From contig JAATGP010000069.1 in assembly GCA_015654635.1 (NCBI GenBank), forward strand, positions 62,001 through 126,000: a DNA stretch of 64,000 nucleotides. The letters are read 5' to 3'. The DNA is from Alphaproteobacteria bacterium (lineage in GTDB: Bacteria; Pseudomonadota; Alphaproteobacteria; Micropepsales; Micropepsaceae). The notes under the pieces are model-generated. The model saw nothing but the letters and a program-made list of their open reading frames with translations, ran no database searches and had not been told where the DNA came from. The first letter of the stretch is position 1; each line of letters opens with the position of its first letter. The position numbers and the translations under genes were made by a program. Below, in pieces: positions 15,466-24,624 of the stretch.

Positions 15466-17946
15466 ATGAATGCCCTTGCTGAGCCGCATACCGCTTTGCC
15501 TGAACCTTTCGCGCGCTGGTTCGCGGCGCGGGGCTGGTCGCCCAGGGCCCATCAGCTGGCTTTGGTGGAGCATGCCGCGCGGGGTGAGGCCGTACTCTTG
15601 GTGGCACCGACCGGCGGCGGTAAGACGCTGGCCGGGTTTCTACCGACTCTGATCGCCCTGGCCAGCGCCCCCAAGCGGCGCACGCGCGCTTTGCACACGC
15701 TTTACATCTCGCCCCTGAAGGCACTCGCCATAGACGTGGCGCGCAATCTGGAAACCCCCATTGCCGAGATGAGTCTTGATATTCGTGTGGAGACCCGTAC
15801 CGGCGACACCCCCGCCAGCCGCCGTCAGCGTCAGCGTTATGCTCCGCCCGACATTCTGCTCACCACGCCGGAACAGCTTACCTTGTTGCTCGCCCATCGC
15901 TTGGCGCCGCAAATGTTCGAGCATCTGCGCACCGTGGTGCTGGACGAGCTGCACGCCATCCACAATTCCAAGCGCGGCGATCTTTTGGCTTTGACCCTTG
16001 CCCGCCTTACCACCCTGGCGCCTAACCATCGCCGCGTCGGCCTTTCCGCCACCGTGGCCGATCCCGTTCCTTTGCAGCGCTATCTGGTGCCGCAACCGGA
16101 GCAAGGTGAGGCTCTCTGCGCTTTGGTCCGTGGCGCAGGGGGTGCCATTCCCGAAATCTCGCTGATAGCCTCGGAAGATTATGTGCCGTGGGCCGGTCAT
16201 CTGGCGCGCCATGCTATGCTGGACGTGATGGCGGCGATCAAGCAGGCCAAGACTTCGCTCGTCTTCGTCAACACCCGCCGCCAAGCCGAACTGACCTTTC
16301 AGGATTTGTGGCGCATCAACGACGACAATCTCGCTATCGCCTTGCATCACGGCTCGCTGGCGCCCGAACAGCGGCGCAAGGTCGAAGCAGCCATGGCGGC
16401 GGGGCGGTTGCGCGCCGTGGTCTGCACCTCCACGCTGGATCTCGGCATCGATTGGGGCGCGGTCGATAACGTCATCTGCATCGGCGCTCCCAAAGGCGCG
16501 GCGCGTCTGGTGCAGCGCATCGGCAGAGCCAATCACCGCCTGGATGAGCCCAGCCGCGCCTGGCTGGTGCCCGCCAACCGTTTCGAGGTGCTGGAATGCG
16601 AAGCGGCGCGCGAGGCGGTGATTGCGGGCGAGCTTGATGGCGAGCGGCTGAAGACCGGCAGTCTCGATGTTCTCGCCCAGCACGTCCTTGGCATGGCCTG
16701 CGCCGCGCCCTTCGCCGAAGACGATCTGTATAGAGAGGTTCTCTCTGCCTCGCCGTATCACGGTCTGCCGCGTGAGGAGTTCGCTCGCGTGGTCGATTTC
16801 GTCGCCACCGGCGGCTACGCCCTCAAGCGCTACGACCGCTATGCCAAGCTGCGCAAAACAAAGGAAGGCTTATGGCGCCTGGCCCATCCCAAGCTGGCGC
16901 AAGCCTATCGCCTCAATGCCGGTACCATTGTCGAAGATCCCATGATCGATATCCGTCTGCAATCCAAAGGCCGCCCCATCGGTGCGGGCGGGCGCAGCCT
17001 GGGGCAGATGGAGGAGTATTTCATCGAGCAGCTATTGCCCGGCGACACCTTCGTTTTCGCGGGCGAGGTGCTCGCCTTTCAAGGCATTCACGAGGACGCC
17101 GCTTACGTCTCGCGCAGCCCCGATAAAGAGGCTGAGGTGCCATCCTACAACGGCGGCAAATTTCCGCTTTCGACTTTCTTGGCGCGGCGCGTGCGCGAAA
17201 TGGTGTCGAACCCGGCGAGCTGGCATCTTTTGCCCGATCCGGTGCAGGAATGGCTGCGGATTCAGGAATGGCGCAGCACCATCCCGCAGCCCGGCCAGCT
17301 TCTGGTCGAAACGTTTCCGCGCGCCAAACGCTTTTACATGGTCTGTTACCCTTTTGAGGGGCGCCTTGCGCATCAGACCTTGGGTATGCTGGTGACGCGC
17401 CGTTTGGAGCGTTTGCATCTGCAGCCCACCGGCTTTTGTGCCAATGAATATGCGCTGGCGGTCTGGGGGCGGCGTGATCTCTCGGGGCTCAATCTTGGCC
17501 AGCTTTTCGATGAGGACATGCTGGGTGATGATCTTGATGCTTGGCTCGCCGAATCCAATCTTTTCAAGCGCACCTTCCGCAATTGTGCGGTGATCGCCGG
17601 GTTGATCGAGCGGCGCATGCCGGGCAAGGAGAAGACCGGGCGGCAAGTGACCTTCTCCACCGATCTCATCTACGATGTGCTGCGCGAGCACGAGCCCGAT
17701 CACATTCTCCTACGTGCCACCTATCAGGATGCCGCCACGGGCCTGCTCGATGTCGCCCGCCTCGGCGATATGCTGAAGCGCGTCAAAACCCGCATTATCG
17801 CGCGCCACCTGGATCGCGTTTCGCCGCTGGCCGTGCCCGCACTCCTGGAAATCTCGCGCGAGATGGTGGCGGGCGAAGCCCACGAAGAACTCTTGCGCGA
17901 AACCGAAGACGCCCTCATCGCCGATGCCATGCGGGTGGATGGCTAA
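15466..17946 (+). CDS. ligase-associated DNA-damage-response DEXH-box helicase (Lhr-like)
   Basis: An 826-residue superfamily 2 helicase. Walker A is APTGGGKT at 48-54, the DEXH motif is DELH at 160-163, SATVADP follows as motif III, and a C-terminal helicase domain carries TSTLDLGIDWG and the QRIGRANH motif VI. The rest resembles Lhr-type winged-helix and accessory domains. The TIGR04121 group is usually encoded with an ATP-dependent DNA ligase, an MBL exonuclease and the PdeM metallophosphoesterase, forming a repair module. Here PdeM is 1.1 kb downstream, with an unrelated gene between; no ligase is seen. The ATG at 15466 begins at the conserved start; the frame is open upstream without a ribosome site. 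Confidence 0.93.
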   Translation: MNALAEPHTALPEPFARWFAARGWSPRAHQLALVEHAARGEAVLLVAPTGGGKTLAGFLPTLIALASAPKRRTRALHTLYISPLKALAIDVARNLETPIAEMSLDIRVETRTGDTPASRRQRQRYAPPDILLTTPEQLTLLLAHRLAPQMFEHLRTVVLDELHAIHNSKRGDLLALTLARLTTLAPNHRRVGLSATVADPVPLQRYLVPQPEQGEALCALVRGAGGAIPEISLIASEDYVPWAGHLARHAMLDVMAAIKQAKTSLVFVNTRRQAELTFQDLWRINDDNLAIALHHGSLAPEQRRKVEAAMAAGRLRAVVCTSTLDLGIDWGAVDNVICIGAPKGAARLVQRIGRANHRLDEPSRAWLVPANRFEVLECEAAREAVIAGELDGERLKTGSLDVLAQHVLGMACAAPFAEDDLYREVLSASPYHGLPREEFARVVDFVATGGYALKRYDRYAKLRKTKEGLWRLAHPKLAQAYRLNAGTIVEDPMIDIRLQSKGRPIGAGGRSLGQMEEYFIEQLLPGDTFVFAGEVLAFQGIHEDAAYVSRSPDKEAEVPSYNGGKFPLSTFLARRVREMVSNPASWHLLPDPVQEWLRIQEWRSTIPQPGQLLVETFPRAKRFYMVCYPFEGRLAHQTLGMLVTRRLERLHLQPTGFCANEYALAVWGRRDLSGLNLGQLFDEDMLGDDLDAWLAESNLFKRTFRNCAVIAGLIERRMPGKEKTGRQVTFSTDLIYDVLREHEPDHILLRATYQDAATGLLDVARLGDMLKRVKTRIIARHLDRVSPLAVPALLEISREMVAGEAHEELLRETEDALIADAMRVDG

Positions 17947-18953
17947 TGCACCCACCAGCCTAAGCCATCCGGCTCGCGCCCCGCATCAATGGTGGCGATG
18001 CGTTTCATGATTTTCAGATCCACCACCGCCACGAAATGATCGCGCGGGCAGGCGATGAAGACGCGTTTGCCGTCAGGCTGCATCTGGATGCCGGAGGCGC
18101 CGTTTTCTTCGATGGGAATGCGGTAGGCCACGGCGTGGCTCTTGGCATCGATCACCACCAGATCCTTGCCCCGCTTTTGCGTTACCACCACATATTTGCC
18201 GTTGGGCGTATAGGCGAGGCGATTGGCGCCAATCACACCGGCATCGAAACTTTCGCGCACGCTATCGCGCGCCAGATCGATGATATGAATTTTGCCATCG
18301 GCATCGCCCACCCAAACCTCTTTCTCATCCGGGGATACCGCAAAGCCTTCCGCCAGCCGTCCCGTCGGCACCAGCGTGTGTTTGTAACCGGGCGAGGTGT
18401 AGGAGGCGGGGGCGGGCGGGGCGCCGGGTGCCAGCATCGGTCCATCCGTGCGGGAATCGAAAATGCTCATCGTGGCCGAGACCGCATTGCTGGCGATGAT
18501 CTTGCTCATGTCGCCATTGGTCCAGACCATATGGGTGCGATCCTGGCCGGTGCCCAAAACGCTGGTGATCTCGCCGGTCTTCAAATCCATCGCGAAGATC
18601 GCTTTGGATTTGTCGGCGGTCAGCCACAGCGTTTGCCCGCGCAGGGCAAAACCATGGGGGCCTTGCAGCGGCGCAATCGAAACATCCGGCAGCGCCTTGG
18701 CATGGATCAAATCCACCACCGCCAGCGTCTTCAATGTGCCTTCGCCGAAATGGGAAACGTAAGCGGTTTTGTTATCGGGCAGGACCACCACTTCATGGGG
18801 GTCCTCGCCGATCGGCACCGCAGCCACCAGTTTCAGGGTCTCACTGTCGACCAGTGCCAGGGCATGGGCCTGTTTGGTGACCACCAGCAAGGTCGGCGCG
18901 GCTGCGGCCGGTCCCATCAACGCGGCGGCGAGAAAAAGCGTGGCAAGTTTCAT
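17943..18953 (-). CDS. periplasmic YncE/YVTN beta-propeller protein
   Basis: A 336-residue secreted protein: an N-terminal signal peptide (about 18 residues ending AAAA) followed by repeated beta-propeller blades of the YVTN type, visible as recurring segments such as VVVLPDNKTAYVSHFGEG, GFAVSPDEKEVWVGDADG and LAYTPNGKYVVVTQ. Such proteins are seven-bladed propellers in the periplasm; YncE-like members bind DNA or act in surface processes, but most have no assigned role. It overlaps the end of the convergent helicase gene by 4 bases and separates the helicase from PdeM. Its presence between two repair genes looks accidental. Confidence 0.88.
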   Translation of the reverse strand: MKLATLFLAAALMGPAAAAPTLLVVTKQAHALALVDSETLKLVAAVPIGEDPHEVVVLPDNKTAYVSHFGEGTLKTLAVVDLIHAKALPDVSIAPLQGPHGFALRGQTLWLTADKSKAIFAMDLKTGEITSVLGTGQDRTHMVWTNGDMSKIIASNAVSATMSIFDSRTDGPMLAPGAPPAPASYTSPGYKHTLVPTGRLAEGFAVSPDEKEVWVGDADGKIHIIDLARDSVRESFDAGVIGANRLAYTPNGKYVVVTQKRGKDLVVIDAKSHAVAYRIPIEENGASGIQMQPDGKRVFIACPRDHFVAVVDLKIMKRIATIDAGREPDGLGWWVH

Positions 18954-19033
18954 GATCAGGCTCCCTTGCTGCCGTCATAGCGTTTTGGCGATCGTGGTAG
19001 AAGAGCGCATGGTGTCTTTGCTATCGTCATCCT

Positions 19034-19711
19034 ATGACTCGCCCCCACTGCCTCCTCGTCCTCGGCGAGACCGAATTGGTGCTCGATGCTTCCGGCGCCC
19101 TATGGTGGCCGGCGGAGAAAACCCTGGTCGTTGCCGATCTGCATTTCGAGAAGGGTTCGGCCTATGCCCGGTCGGGCCAGTTTTTGCCGCCTTATGACAC
19201 CCGTGCCACCATCCGGCGGCTGGAAGTTCTGCTCGTCCGCTTTCGCGCAGAGCGGGTGATTGCGCTGGGCGATTCCTTCCATGACGGCGGGGCGGGCGAG
19301 CGCCTCGACGAAGAAGAATGCGCGGCGCTGTCCATGCTCACACGGTGCACGGAATTTACCTGGATCGAGGGCAATCACGATCCCGAACCGCCCGCTTGGC
19401 TGGGTGGGCGCATTCTACCCGAGATGATGATCGGCACCCTGATGTTCCGCCACATTCCCGGCGAGCCCGGCATCATGGGCGAGGTGGCGGGGCATCTGCA
19501 TCCCGCAGTGCGGGTCTCGCGCGGCGGCGTCTCGGTACGGCGGCGCTGTTTCGTCTCCGATGGCCGCCGTCTTCTCCTGCCGGCCTTTGGCGCCTATACC
19601 GGCGGCTTGGACGTGCGCGATGAGGCCGTGACGGCGCTGTTCTCCCGCGGTCATTCCGTTTATGCACTGGGCAAAGAGCGGGCTTATCTGGTCAAAGCCG
19701 TCGCCGCTTAG
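19034..19711 (+). CDS. pdeM: ligase-associated metallophosphoesterase PdeM
   Basis: A 225-residue calcineurin-like phosphoesterase of the ligase-associated DNA-damage group (TIGR04123). The metal motifs are visible: VVADLHFEKG at about 36-45 (D-x-H), ALGDSFHDGG at about 78-87 (GDxxH-type), WIEGNHD at 113-119 (GNHD), and GHLHPAV at about 153-159. The N-terminal segment with the LVLGETELVLDASGALWWP pattern is typical of this group. It is a predicted nuclease/phosphodiesterase acting with the Lhr-like helicase 1.1 kb upstream in DNA repair. Start at ATG 19034. Confidence 0.92.
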   Translation: MTRPHCLLVLGETELVLDASGALWWPAEKTLVVADLHFEKGSAYARSGQFLPPYDTRATIRRLEVLLVRFRAERVIALGDSFHDGGAGERLDEEECAALSMLTRCTEFTWIEGNHDPEPPAWLGGRILPEMMIGTLMFRHIPGEPGIMGEVAGHLHPAVRVSRGGVSVRRRCFVSDGRRLLLPAFGAYTGGLDVRDEAVTALFSRGHSVYALGKERAYLVKAVAA

Positions 19712-19784
19712 AGCGCAATCGGCAAACGTGGTCCGCAGCGACAGCGTAACGGACGCGGTTTTCCGATAAATTGCGCGACCAAAG
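19711..19784. repeat. short dispersed palindromic repeat, copy A
   Basis: Begins at the end of pdeM with GAGCGCAATC and ends in AAATTGCGCGACCAAAG, with GGTTTTCCG in between. The ends are inversely related (GCGCAAT and ATTGCGC). A second, shorter copy with the same ends and the same central GG(C/T)TTTCCG lies at 21496-21548, just outside the TauE gene. Similar small imperfect palindromes are scattered between genes in many alphaproteobacteria. Confidence 0.7.
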
Positions 19785-19792
19785 AGAGCTGG

Positions 19793-20524
19793 TCACTTGC
19801 GCCGGAAGAAAAACGTCGAACCCCAACCGAGCAAGATTCCCATCAACACCGTCGTCACGCCGTAATAGAGCGGCTTGTTATGGGCAAATTCGTAAAGCCG
19901 CCGCTCAAACCCGGCTTGATCGACATAAAACGGCGTCGATTGCGCAGCAACCACATTGCCATCGCGGAAAATATAGACTTCCACATTGTAAGAGCCGCGC
20001 GGCACCGCCGCGGGAATGGGCACGTGCACGCGAAAAGCGGTGTTTTGCATCTCCACCCCAGCCGGGTTTTCCCGGTAGAGACCGGCGCGCTGTTCGGCCC
20101 GCACCAGAGCGGCTTGATAGGGCGCGCCATCGCCGTCGCTCGCCACCATATCCGCGCGCAAATTGGCCAATCCCAGTTCGTAGCGGCCAAGCGTATCGGT
20201 GCTGGCAATAGCCCCCAAGGGCTCGCTGGAAGCGATGAAGTAATAGGAAGGCAGCCACAATTTGGCGCGGGCGCTGTTGATCCACATCCCGGCAATATGA
20301 TCTTTGCGCCGCACGGTCATCAGCGTATCGGGCCCGCGCACCACCACCACGATGTCGCCGGCACTGCGCTCGGGGGGATTTTCCACCGCGCCGAAAACCG
20401 TGATCTCCGAGCCGTTGAAGTTGGAGGAAATCTGCAAGTAATCCTGCGACAGCATCGAGGTCAGATTTTCCTCGGCACCAGCGGGCGCCGCGAGCAGCAC
20501 CGCCGCGAGCAGCATGGTTTTCAT
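19793..20524 (-). CDS. TIGR02186 family membrane-anchored protein
   Basis: A 243-residue envelope protein with an N-terminal signal peptide (cleavage likely after PAGA), a beta-rich periplasmic domain from about 20 to 215 and one C-terminal transmembrane helix at about 220-238 followed by a basic RRK end. The pattern ISSNFNGSEITVFGA near residue 33 and MWINSARAKLWLPSYY near 100 are hallmarks of the TIGR02186 family, which is almost always encoded next to a TauE/SafE permease. Its start overlaps the stop of the TauE gene by 4 bases, so they form one operon. It is probably an extracytoplasmic partner of the permease. Confidence 0.9.
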   Translation of the reverse strand: MKTMLLAAVLLAAPAGAEENLTSMLSQDYLQISSNFNGSEITVFGAVENPPERSAGDIVVVVRGPDTLMTVRRKDHIAGMWINSARAKLWLPSYYFIASSEPLGAIASTDTLGRYELGLANLRADMVASDGDGAPYQAALVRAEQRAGLYRENPAGVEMQNTAFRVHVPIPAAVPRGSYNVEVYIFRDGNVVAAQSTPFYVDQAGFERRLYEFAHNKPLYYGVTTVLMGILLGWGSTFFFRRK

Positions 20525-21441
20525 GGCGCACCTGCCGTCAGGCTGTAAACATCCTCGGGCCGCACCACCAATTGATAAAAGAGCCCCGCCGCCACCGCGA
20601 GCACGAGCAGCGCCATCAAGAAGCGCAACTCTTCACCGCGCAATTTGGCCCCGGCCCGCACGCCATATTGCACGCCGAACACCCCGCCGATGGTCAGCAC
20701 CAGCGCCAGCACCACATCCACGGTGAAATTGTCGACCGCATGCAGGATGGTGCTCGAGGCGCTGACGAACAGCACCTGCAGCATTGAGGTGCCGACCACC
20801 ACATTCGTCGGCATGCGCAACAGGTAAATCATCGCCGGCACCATCACAAAAGCGCCGCCCACCCCCAGCACCGCCGACAGAATGCCGACGAAAAGGCCCA
20901 GCACCAGCGGCGGGATGGCGCTGATGTAAAGGCGCGACTGGCGAAAACGTATCTTGAAGGGCAAGCCGTGCAGCCAATGATGCTGGCCGGGCTTTTTGCC
21001 ATAACCGGAACGGCCTTCGCGGCGGGCGGCGAAGCTGCGCACGGATTCGTTCAGCATGATGGCGCCGACCGCGCCCAGCAAAATCACATAGCTCGCCGAA
21101 ATGGCAAATTCGGCCTGACCCATGCGCCGCAGCACCGCAAACAGCCACACGCCGATGGCCGAGCCGACCAAGCCCGAGGCGATCATCACCGCGCCCATTT
21201 TGAAATCGACGCTGTCGCGTTTCCAATGCGTCAGCACGCCGGAGAATGTAACCCCCGCGATCTGGCTCGCCGTGGTGGCCACGGCCACGCCGGGCGGTAT
21301 GCCATAAAAGATGAGGACCGGCGTCAGCAGAAAACCGCCGCCGACGCCGAAGACGCCGGAGAGAAACCCCACCACGAAACCCATGCTCAAGATGATCAGC
21401 CAATGGACCGACATCTGGGCGATGGGCAGATAAATTTCCAT
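20521..21441 (-). CDS. TauE/SafE-family sulfite/organosulfonate exporter
   Basis: A 306-residue permease with about eight hydrophobic helices. The duplicated TauE signature is clear: GFVVGFLSGVFGVGGGFLL near residue 21 and VLGLFVGILSAVLGVGGAF near 186. These proteins move sulfite, sulfonates or related small anions across the inner membrane. I chose the ATG at 21441 (MEIYLP), close to the first helix; the frame is open upstream but includes the palindromic repeat at 21496-21548 and cannot be coding there. The TIGR02186 partner gene follows with a 4-base overlap. Confidence 0.92.
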   Translation of the reverse strand: MEIYLPIAQMSVHWLIILSMGFVVGFLSGVFGVGGGFLLTPVLIFYGIPPGVAVATTASQIAGVTFSGVLTHWKRDSVDFKMGAVMIASGLVGSAIGVWLFAVLRRMGQAEFAISASYVILLGAVGAIMLNESVRSFAARREGRSGYGKKPGQHHWLHGLPFKIRFRQSRLYISAIPPLVLGLFVGILSAVLGVGGAFVMVPAMIYLLRMPTNVVVGTSMLQVLFVSASSTILHAVDNFTVDVVLALVLTIGGVFGVQYGVRAGAKLRGEELRFLMALLVLAVAAGLFYQLVVRPEDVYSLTAGAP

Positions 21442-21495
21442 CGAGGGCAAATCATGGGTGGAGGGGACGCCCCGACTTTGCGCGGTTGGGGCATA

Positions 21496-21548
21496 GAGCG
21501 CAATCAGAAAAGTGCTAGGCGGCTTTCCGGCAAATTGCGCGACCAAAC
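21496..21548. repeat. short dispersed palindromic repeat, copy B
   Basis: Starts GAGCGCAATCAG, has GGCTTTCCGG in the middle and ends AAATTGCGCGACCAAAC. It matches copy A at 19711-19784 in both ends and centre but is about 20 bases shorter. The two copies flank the TauE/TIGR02186 operon. Confidence 0.7.
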
Positions 21549-21579
21549 AACAAGTGGTCAACCGTACGATGCGCCCGTC

Positions 21580-24096
21580 TTAACCCCGGGTCACATCCGA
21601 TACGGTGGGGGCGACATTGGCGCGGGCATCAAGCTGACCGGGCCGGAAGCCGTCTGCGGCGTGCTGGGCGGCGGTGCGCGCTTCGTTGTCGAGCTGGCTG
21701 GAGATCGCCGCCAGCCGCGACTTGGATTCGCTGTCACCCTGGGCCGCCGCAATGGCATACCACTTGAAGGCATCGACGGGGTTCTGCGGCACGCCAAGCC
21801 CGCGCTCGTAAAGAACGGCGAGATTGAACTGGCTGTCGATGAGGCCGAGATTGGCCGCCTTGAGAAACCAGCGCGCCGCTTCAACGTAATCCTTCTTGAC
21901 ACCCGTGCCGTCGGTATAGGCGACAGCAAGGCCATGCATGGCCTTGCGATTGCCCTGATTGGCAGCAGCCTGATACCAGCGCGTGGCTTTGGCCGCATCG
22001 ATCTGCACCCCGCCTCCGCCATAGGTGTAAAGCTGGCCGAGTTGGTATTGGGCGACCGGCTCACCGGCTTCGGCCGATTTGGTCAGCCACTTGATGGCTT
22101 CGCCCCGGTTGGCCGGAACGCCATCGCCGCCAAGATATTTGAGGCCGACGACGAGCTGGGCTTTGGCATTGCCGCCATTCGCCGCTTGGGTCAGCCGGTC
22201 CAGCGGTGCCGGAGCGTGGCTTGCTGGCTGCTGGACCGCTGCTGGCGGCGTCTGTTGCGGCGGTAAGGCAGCCACTTGGACCTGTGGCTTTGCCGTCGCC
22301 AGCCTTGACGGAACGGGATGCGGTTTCGCCGGCACGGGCACGGGATGCGTGTCCGGCTCTTGCACTGTGGCATGCAGCGCCGGTGTCTCGGAAGGGGCGG
22401 CGGGTGGGGGCGGCGCGGTTATGCTCGGCGTCGCCGGTGTCGTTACCATCGGGGCGGGTTTGGCCAGTACAGTGATGGCCTGCGAGGAATGGCCGGCCGT
22501 GCGGCTCAAAATGGCGCCAGCGATGACGGCAATGGCGATCAGCGCCACCAGAAACACCACTAAGGGGCGGGTGCGGTGGGGCTGGTCCTCTTTGACCTTG
22601 GCCGCCCCGCTCCAGCGCAAATTTCCAAGCGAGGCGCTGCGTTCGGTTTCCTGCTGTGCCGCAATGCGGGCCGAGCGGCGAGCGGCGGCGAGGTAGGATT
22701 CGACCGTCGCAGGGGCTTCGACTGTGCCGGGGGCAAAGGCTTCCGGCGGCAGTTCATAATTGGGCAAAGGATCGGCAAAGCTCGGCGGGGCGGCGGCGGC
22801 TTGAGCAAAGGGCGGCGCGGCAAACGGCGGCGGCTCGAAACCCGGCAGCGGCCCAAAGGCAGCCGCGCTAGGCGGCGCCACGGCAGCGGGCGGCGGGGTG
22901 AAAGGCGGTACAAACGCTTGCGCAGCCGGCGAAACGGGCGGGGGTGGCTCGACTGGTTGCGGCGGCAACGGCGCCACCAATTGCGATGGCAGCTCCTCAC
23001 GCGCCTTCTGTTTTTCGGCGGCTTTGCGCAGGTCTGCTGCGGCTTCGCGTTGCGCTGCTTCGAGGGCTTCCAGCCGCGCCATGACCTTTTTCAGGTTTTC
23101 CTCAAGGGCGCTGGGCTCTTCCTGCTGTTCGATCCGGCCTCTGACCTCTGTGATCGCCCGTTCGATGCCCATCAGGCGGCGATCGATGCCAGGGTCGCTG
23201 CCGCGCTCTTCCAGCCGGTGAACGCTGTCTTCCAGACGGACGATGGCGTCCATGGGAGACGGCACACGCTTTTGCGCTTCAACGGCGTCCAGAGCCCGGC
23301 TAAGGGAGCCTGATTGGGCCTGCGCCGTCGCTTCGACCGCGCGCACGCGCTCGTCGAGCGCGGCCAGACGGCTTTCGAGGGCTTGGGTGGCTGCCAATGC
23401 ATCCTGCCGCGATTGGCCGGCCCGGCCCGCAACGGTCTCAAGATTGTCGGCAAGATTGGAAACCTGCACCGCCGATTGATTGGCGGTCTCGGTGATCTGA
23501 TCGGCAAGCCGCGTCAGACCCTGGTGCAAGGCTTTGACGGCCTCGCGCAAGCCATCGCCCGGATCACGCCCTTCCACGCGGCTAAGCCGCTCGGTGAGAC
23601 TTGAAACATGAGCCCCCAATTGATCGAAGGCCTGGGCTTGTTCGCGGGCGGCGATATTCATCTCCACCGCGGCCTTGCTCACCACCCGGTTGCTTTCGGT
23701 CTGGCTGCGCTCGGAGGAATCGAGCCGCCGCGCCATATTGCGTAGCTGATCCTCGATGCGGCGATGGACTTCGGCGGTATCGGCTTCGCTGCGGGAGACA
23801 CGGTCCAGCATGGCGTCGGAATCGCGGCGCTGGCGCTCGGGTTCGGAGCGAAAGTCATTTCTGGAAGGCCAATCCTGGCGGGTTGCGCTCATACCAGCGA
23901 ACTCCTGGAATCCCGGCTCCGCAAACCCCGCATCGGCATAGGCTGCGCTAGAGTGTCCCGCTTCCGAGAGGCCGGCAACGATCCGGCGCGTAAGCCATTC
24001 ACCAACAGACAGCCCTTGGCGGCGCGCTGCAGCGCGGGCCGCTTCACGGGCTTCCAGAGAAATTCCCGCCACATTCCATGGCAATTCAGGCCGCAT
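21580..24096 (-). CDS. PodJ-like polar localisation protein (coiled coil, TM, Sel1 repeats)
   Basis: An 838-residue protein with the PodJL plan. The N-terminus MRPELPWNVAGI...EAREAARAAARRQGLSVGEWL is the conserved cytoplasmic start of this group. Residues about 100-390 are a long Ala/Glu/Gln/Arg-rich coiled coil, 390-500 a Pro/Ala-rich linker, and 512-533 a single transmembrane helix. After a second Pro-rich stretch, residues about 660-810 hold several Sel1-type repeats (patterns like AEAGEPVAQYQLGQLY and AANQGNRKAMHGLAVAY). In Caulobacter PodJ places cell-pole structures; here the C-terminal peptidoglycan-binding domain of full PodJ seems absent. The ATG at 24096 is chosen because it begins the conserved motif. 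Confidence 0.88.
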   Translation of the reverse strand: MRPELPWNVAGISLEAREAARAAARRQGLSVGEWLTRRIVAGLSEAGHSSAAYADAGFAEPGFQEFAGMSATRQDWPSRNDFRSEPERQRRDSDAMLDRVSRSEADTAEVHRRIEDQLRNMARRLDSSERSQTESNRVVSKAAVEMNIAAREQAQAFDQLGAHVSSLTERLSRVEGRDPGDGLREAVKALHQGLTRLADQITETANQSAVQVSNLADNLETVAGRAGQSRQDALAATQALESRLAALDERVRAVEATAQAQSGSLSRALDAVEAQKRVPSPMDAIVRLEDSVHRLEERGSDPGIDRRLMGIERAITEVRGRIEQQEEPSALEENLKKVMARLEALEAAQREAAADLRKAAEKQKAREELPSQLVAPLPPQPVEPPPPVSPAAQAFVPPFTPPPAAVAPPSAAAFGPLPGFEPPPFAAPPFAQAAAAPPSFADPLPNYELPPEAFAPGTVEAPATVESYLAAARRSARIAAQQETERSASLGNLRWSGAAKVKEDQPHRTRPLVVFLVALIAIAVIAGAILSRTAGHSSQAITVLAKPAPMVTTPATPSITAPPPPAAPSETPALHATVQEPDTHPVPVPAKPHPVPSRLATAKPQVQVAALPPQQTPPAAVQQPASHAPAPLDRLTQAANGGNAKAQLVVGLKYLGGDGVPANRGEAIKWLTKSAEAGEPVAQYQLGQLYTYGGGGVQIDAAKATRWYQAAANQGNRKAMHGLAVAYTDGTGVKKDYVEAARWFLKAANLGLIDSQFNLAVLYERGLGVPQNPVDAFKWYAIAAAQGDSESKSRLAAISSQLDNEARTAAQHAADGFRPGQLDARANVAPTVSDVTRG

Positions 24097-24260
24097 TTCG
24101 CCTCTCGCGACGCATCCTCCCCAACATAAAGTACCGGTGCGCACATGTGGTGTAAAGGAACGTGCGGCAGATGAGGATGGACGGCGGTTTCGTTACCCAT
24201 GCCAGTAGAATCTGCTCAGAGCCTTTAAGACTTCGTTAGCGTTGCGAAGGAGTTTCACAA

Positions 24261-24599
24261 TTAAGCGTCGGTCGTTACGCCCGCCCGCGCCAGCTCACCC
24301 GCAAGGTTTCCCGTAAGCCAAGCAAAGGCCATGCGAAAATCGCTGAGCAGCGACCAGATAGGGTAGGTGAAAGTCGCAGGCCGGTTCTTCTCGACCCGGA
24401 AATGCGCAAACCACGCCGGGCCATAACCCGTCACCAGAGCCAGGACGACGAGCCAGGGTTGGGCCAAGACGATGGCTGCCGCCATGCTGGCCAAGGCGAG
24501 GAAAGTGCCGAAGTAATGGAGCTGGCGCGTCCGGGGGTTGGCGTGTTCGCGCAAATAGAACAGCCAGAACGCATCATAGCGGGTGATTTTTTCCACCAT
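24261..24599 (-). CDS. Mpo1-like / DUF962 membrane protein
   Basis: A 112-residue protein of the DUF962 family, related to yeast Mpo1, an Fe2+-dependent dioxygenase acting on 2-hydroxy fatty acids. The conserved His residues are visible in LHYFGT (about 27-32) and WFAHFRVEKNRPATFTYP (about 63-80), and two hydrophobic helices lie between them. The end WSLLSDFRM is typical. Many alphaproteobacterial homologues have no assigned role; the dioxygenase activity is known only for the yeast protein. It is a single gene between the PodJ-like and CAP genes. Confidence 0.88.
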   Translation of the reverse strand: MVEKITRYDAFWLFYLREHANPRTRQLHYFGTFLALASMAAAIVLAQPWLVVLALVTGYGPAWFAHFRVEKNRPATFTYPIWSLLSDFRMAFAWLTGNLAGELARAGVTTDA

Positions 24600-24624
24600 A
24601 GGCCCATTTTACCGGGCCCGGGGC

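Noticed and set aside
21442..21561. N-terminal extension of the TauE gene to 21561
   Set aside because: The added part runs through the palindromic repeat and has no hydrophobic or family character; ATG 21441 begins just before the first helix.
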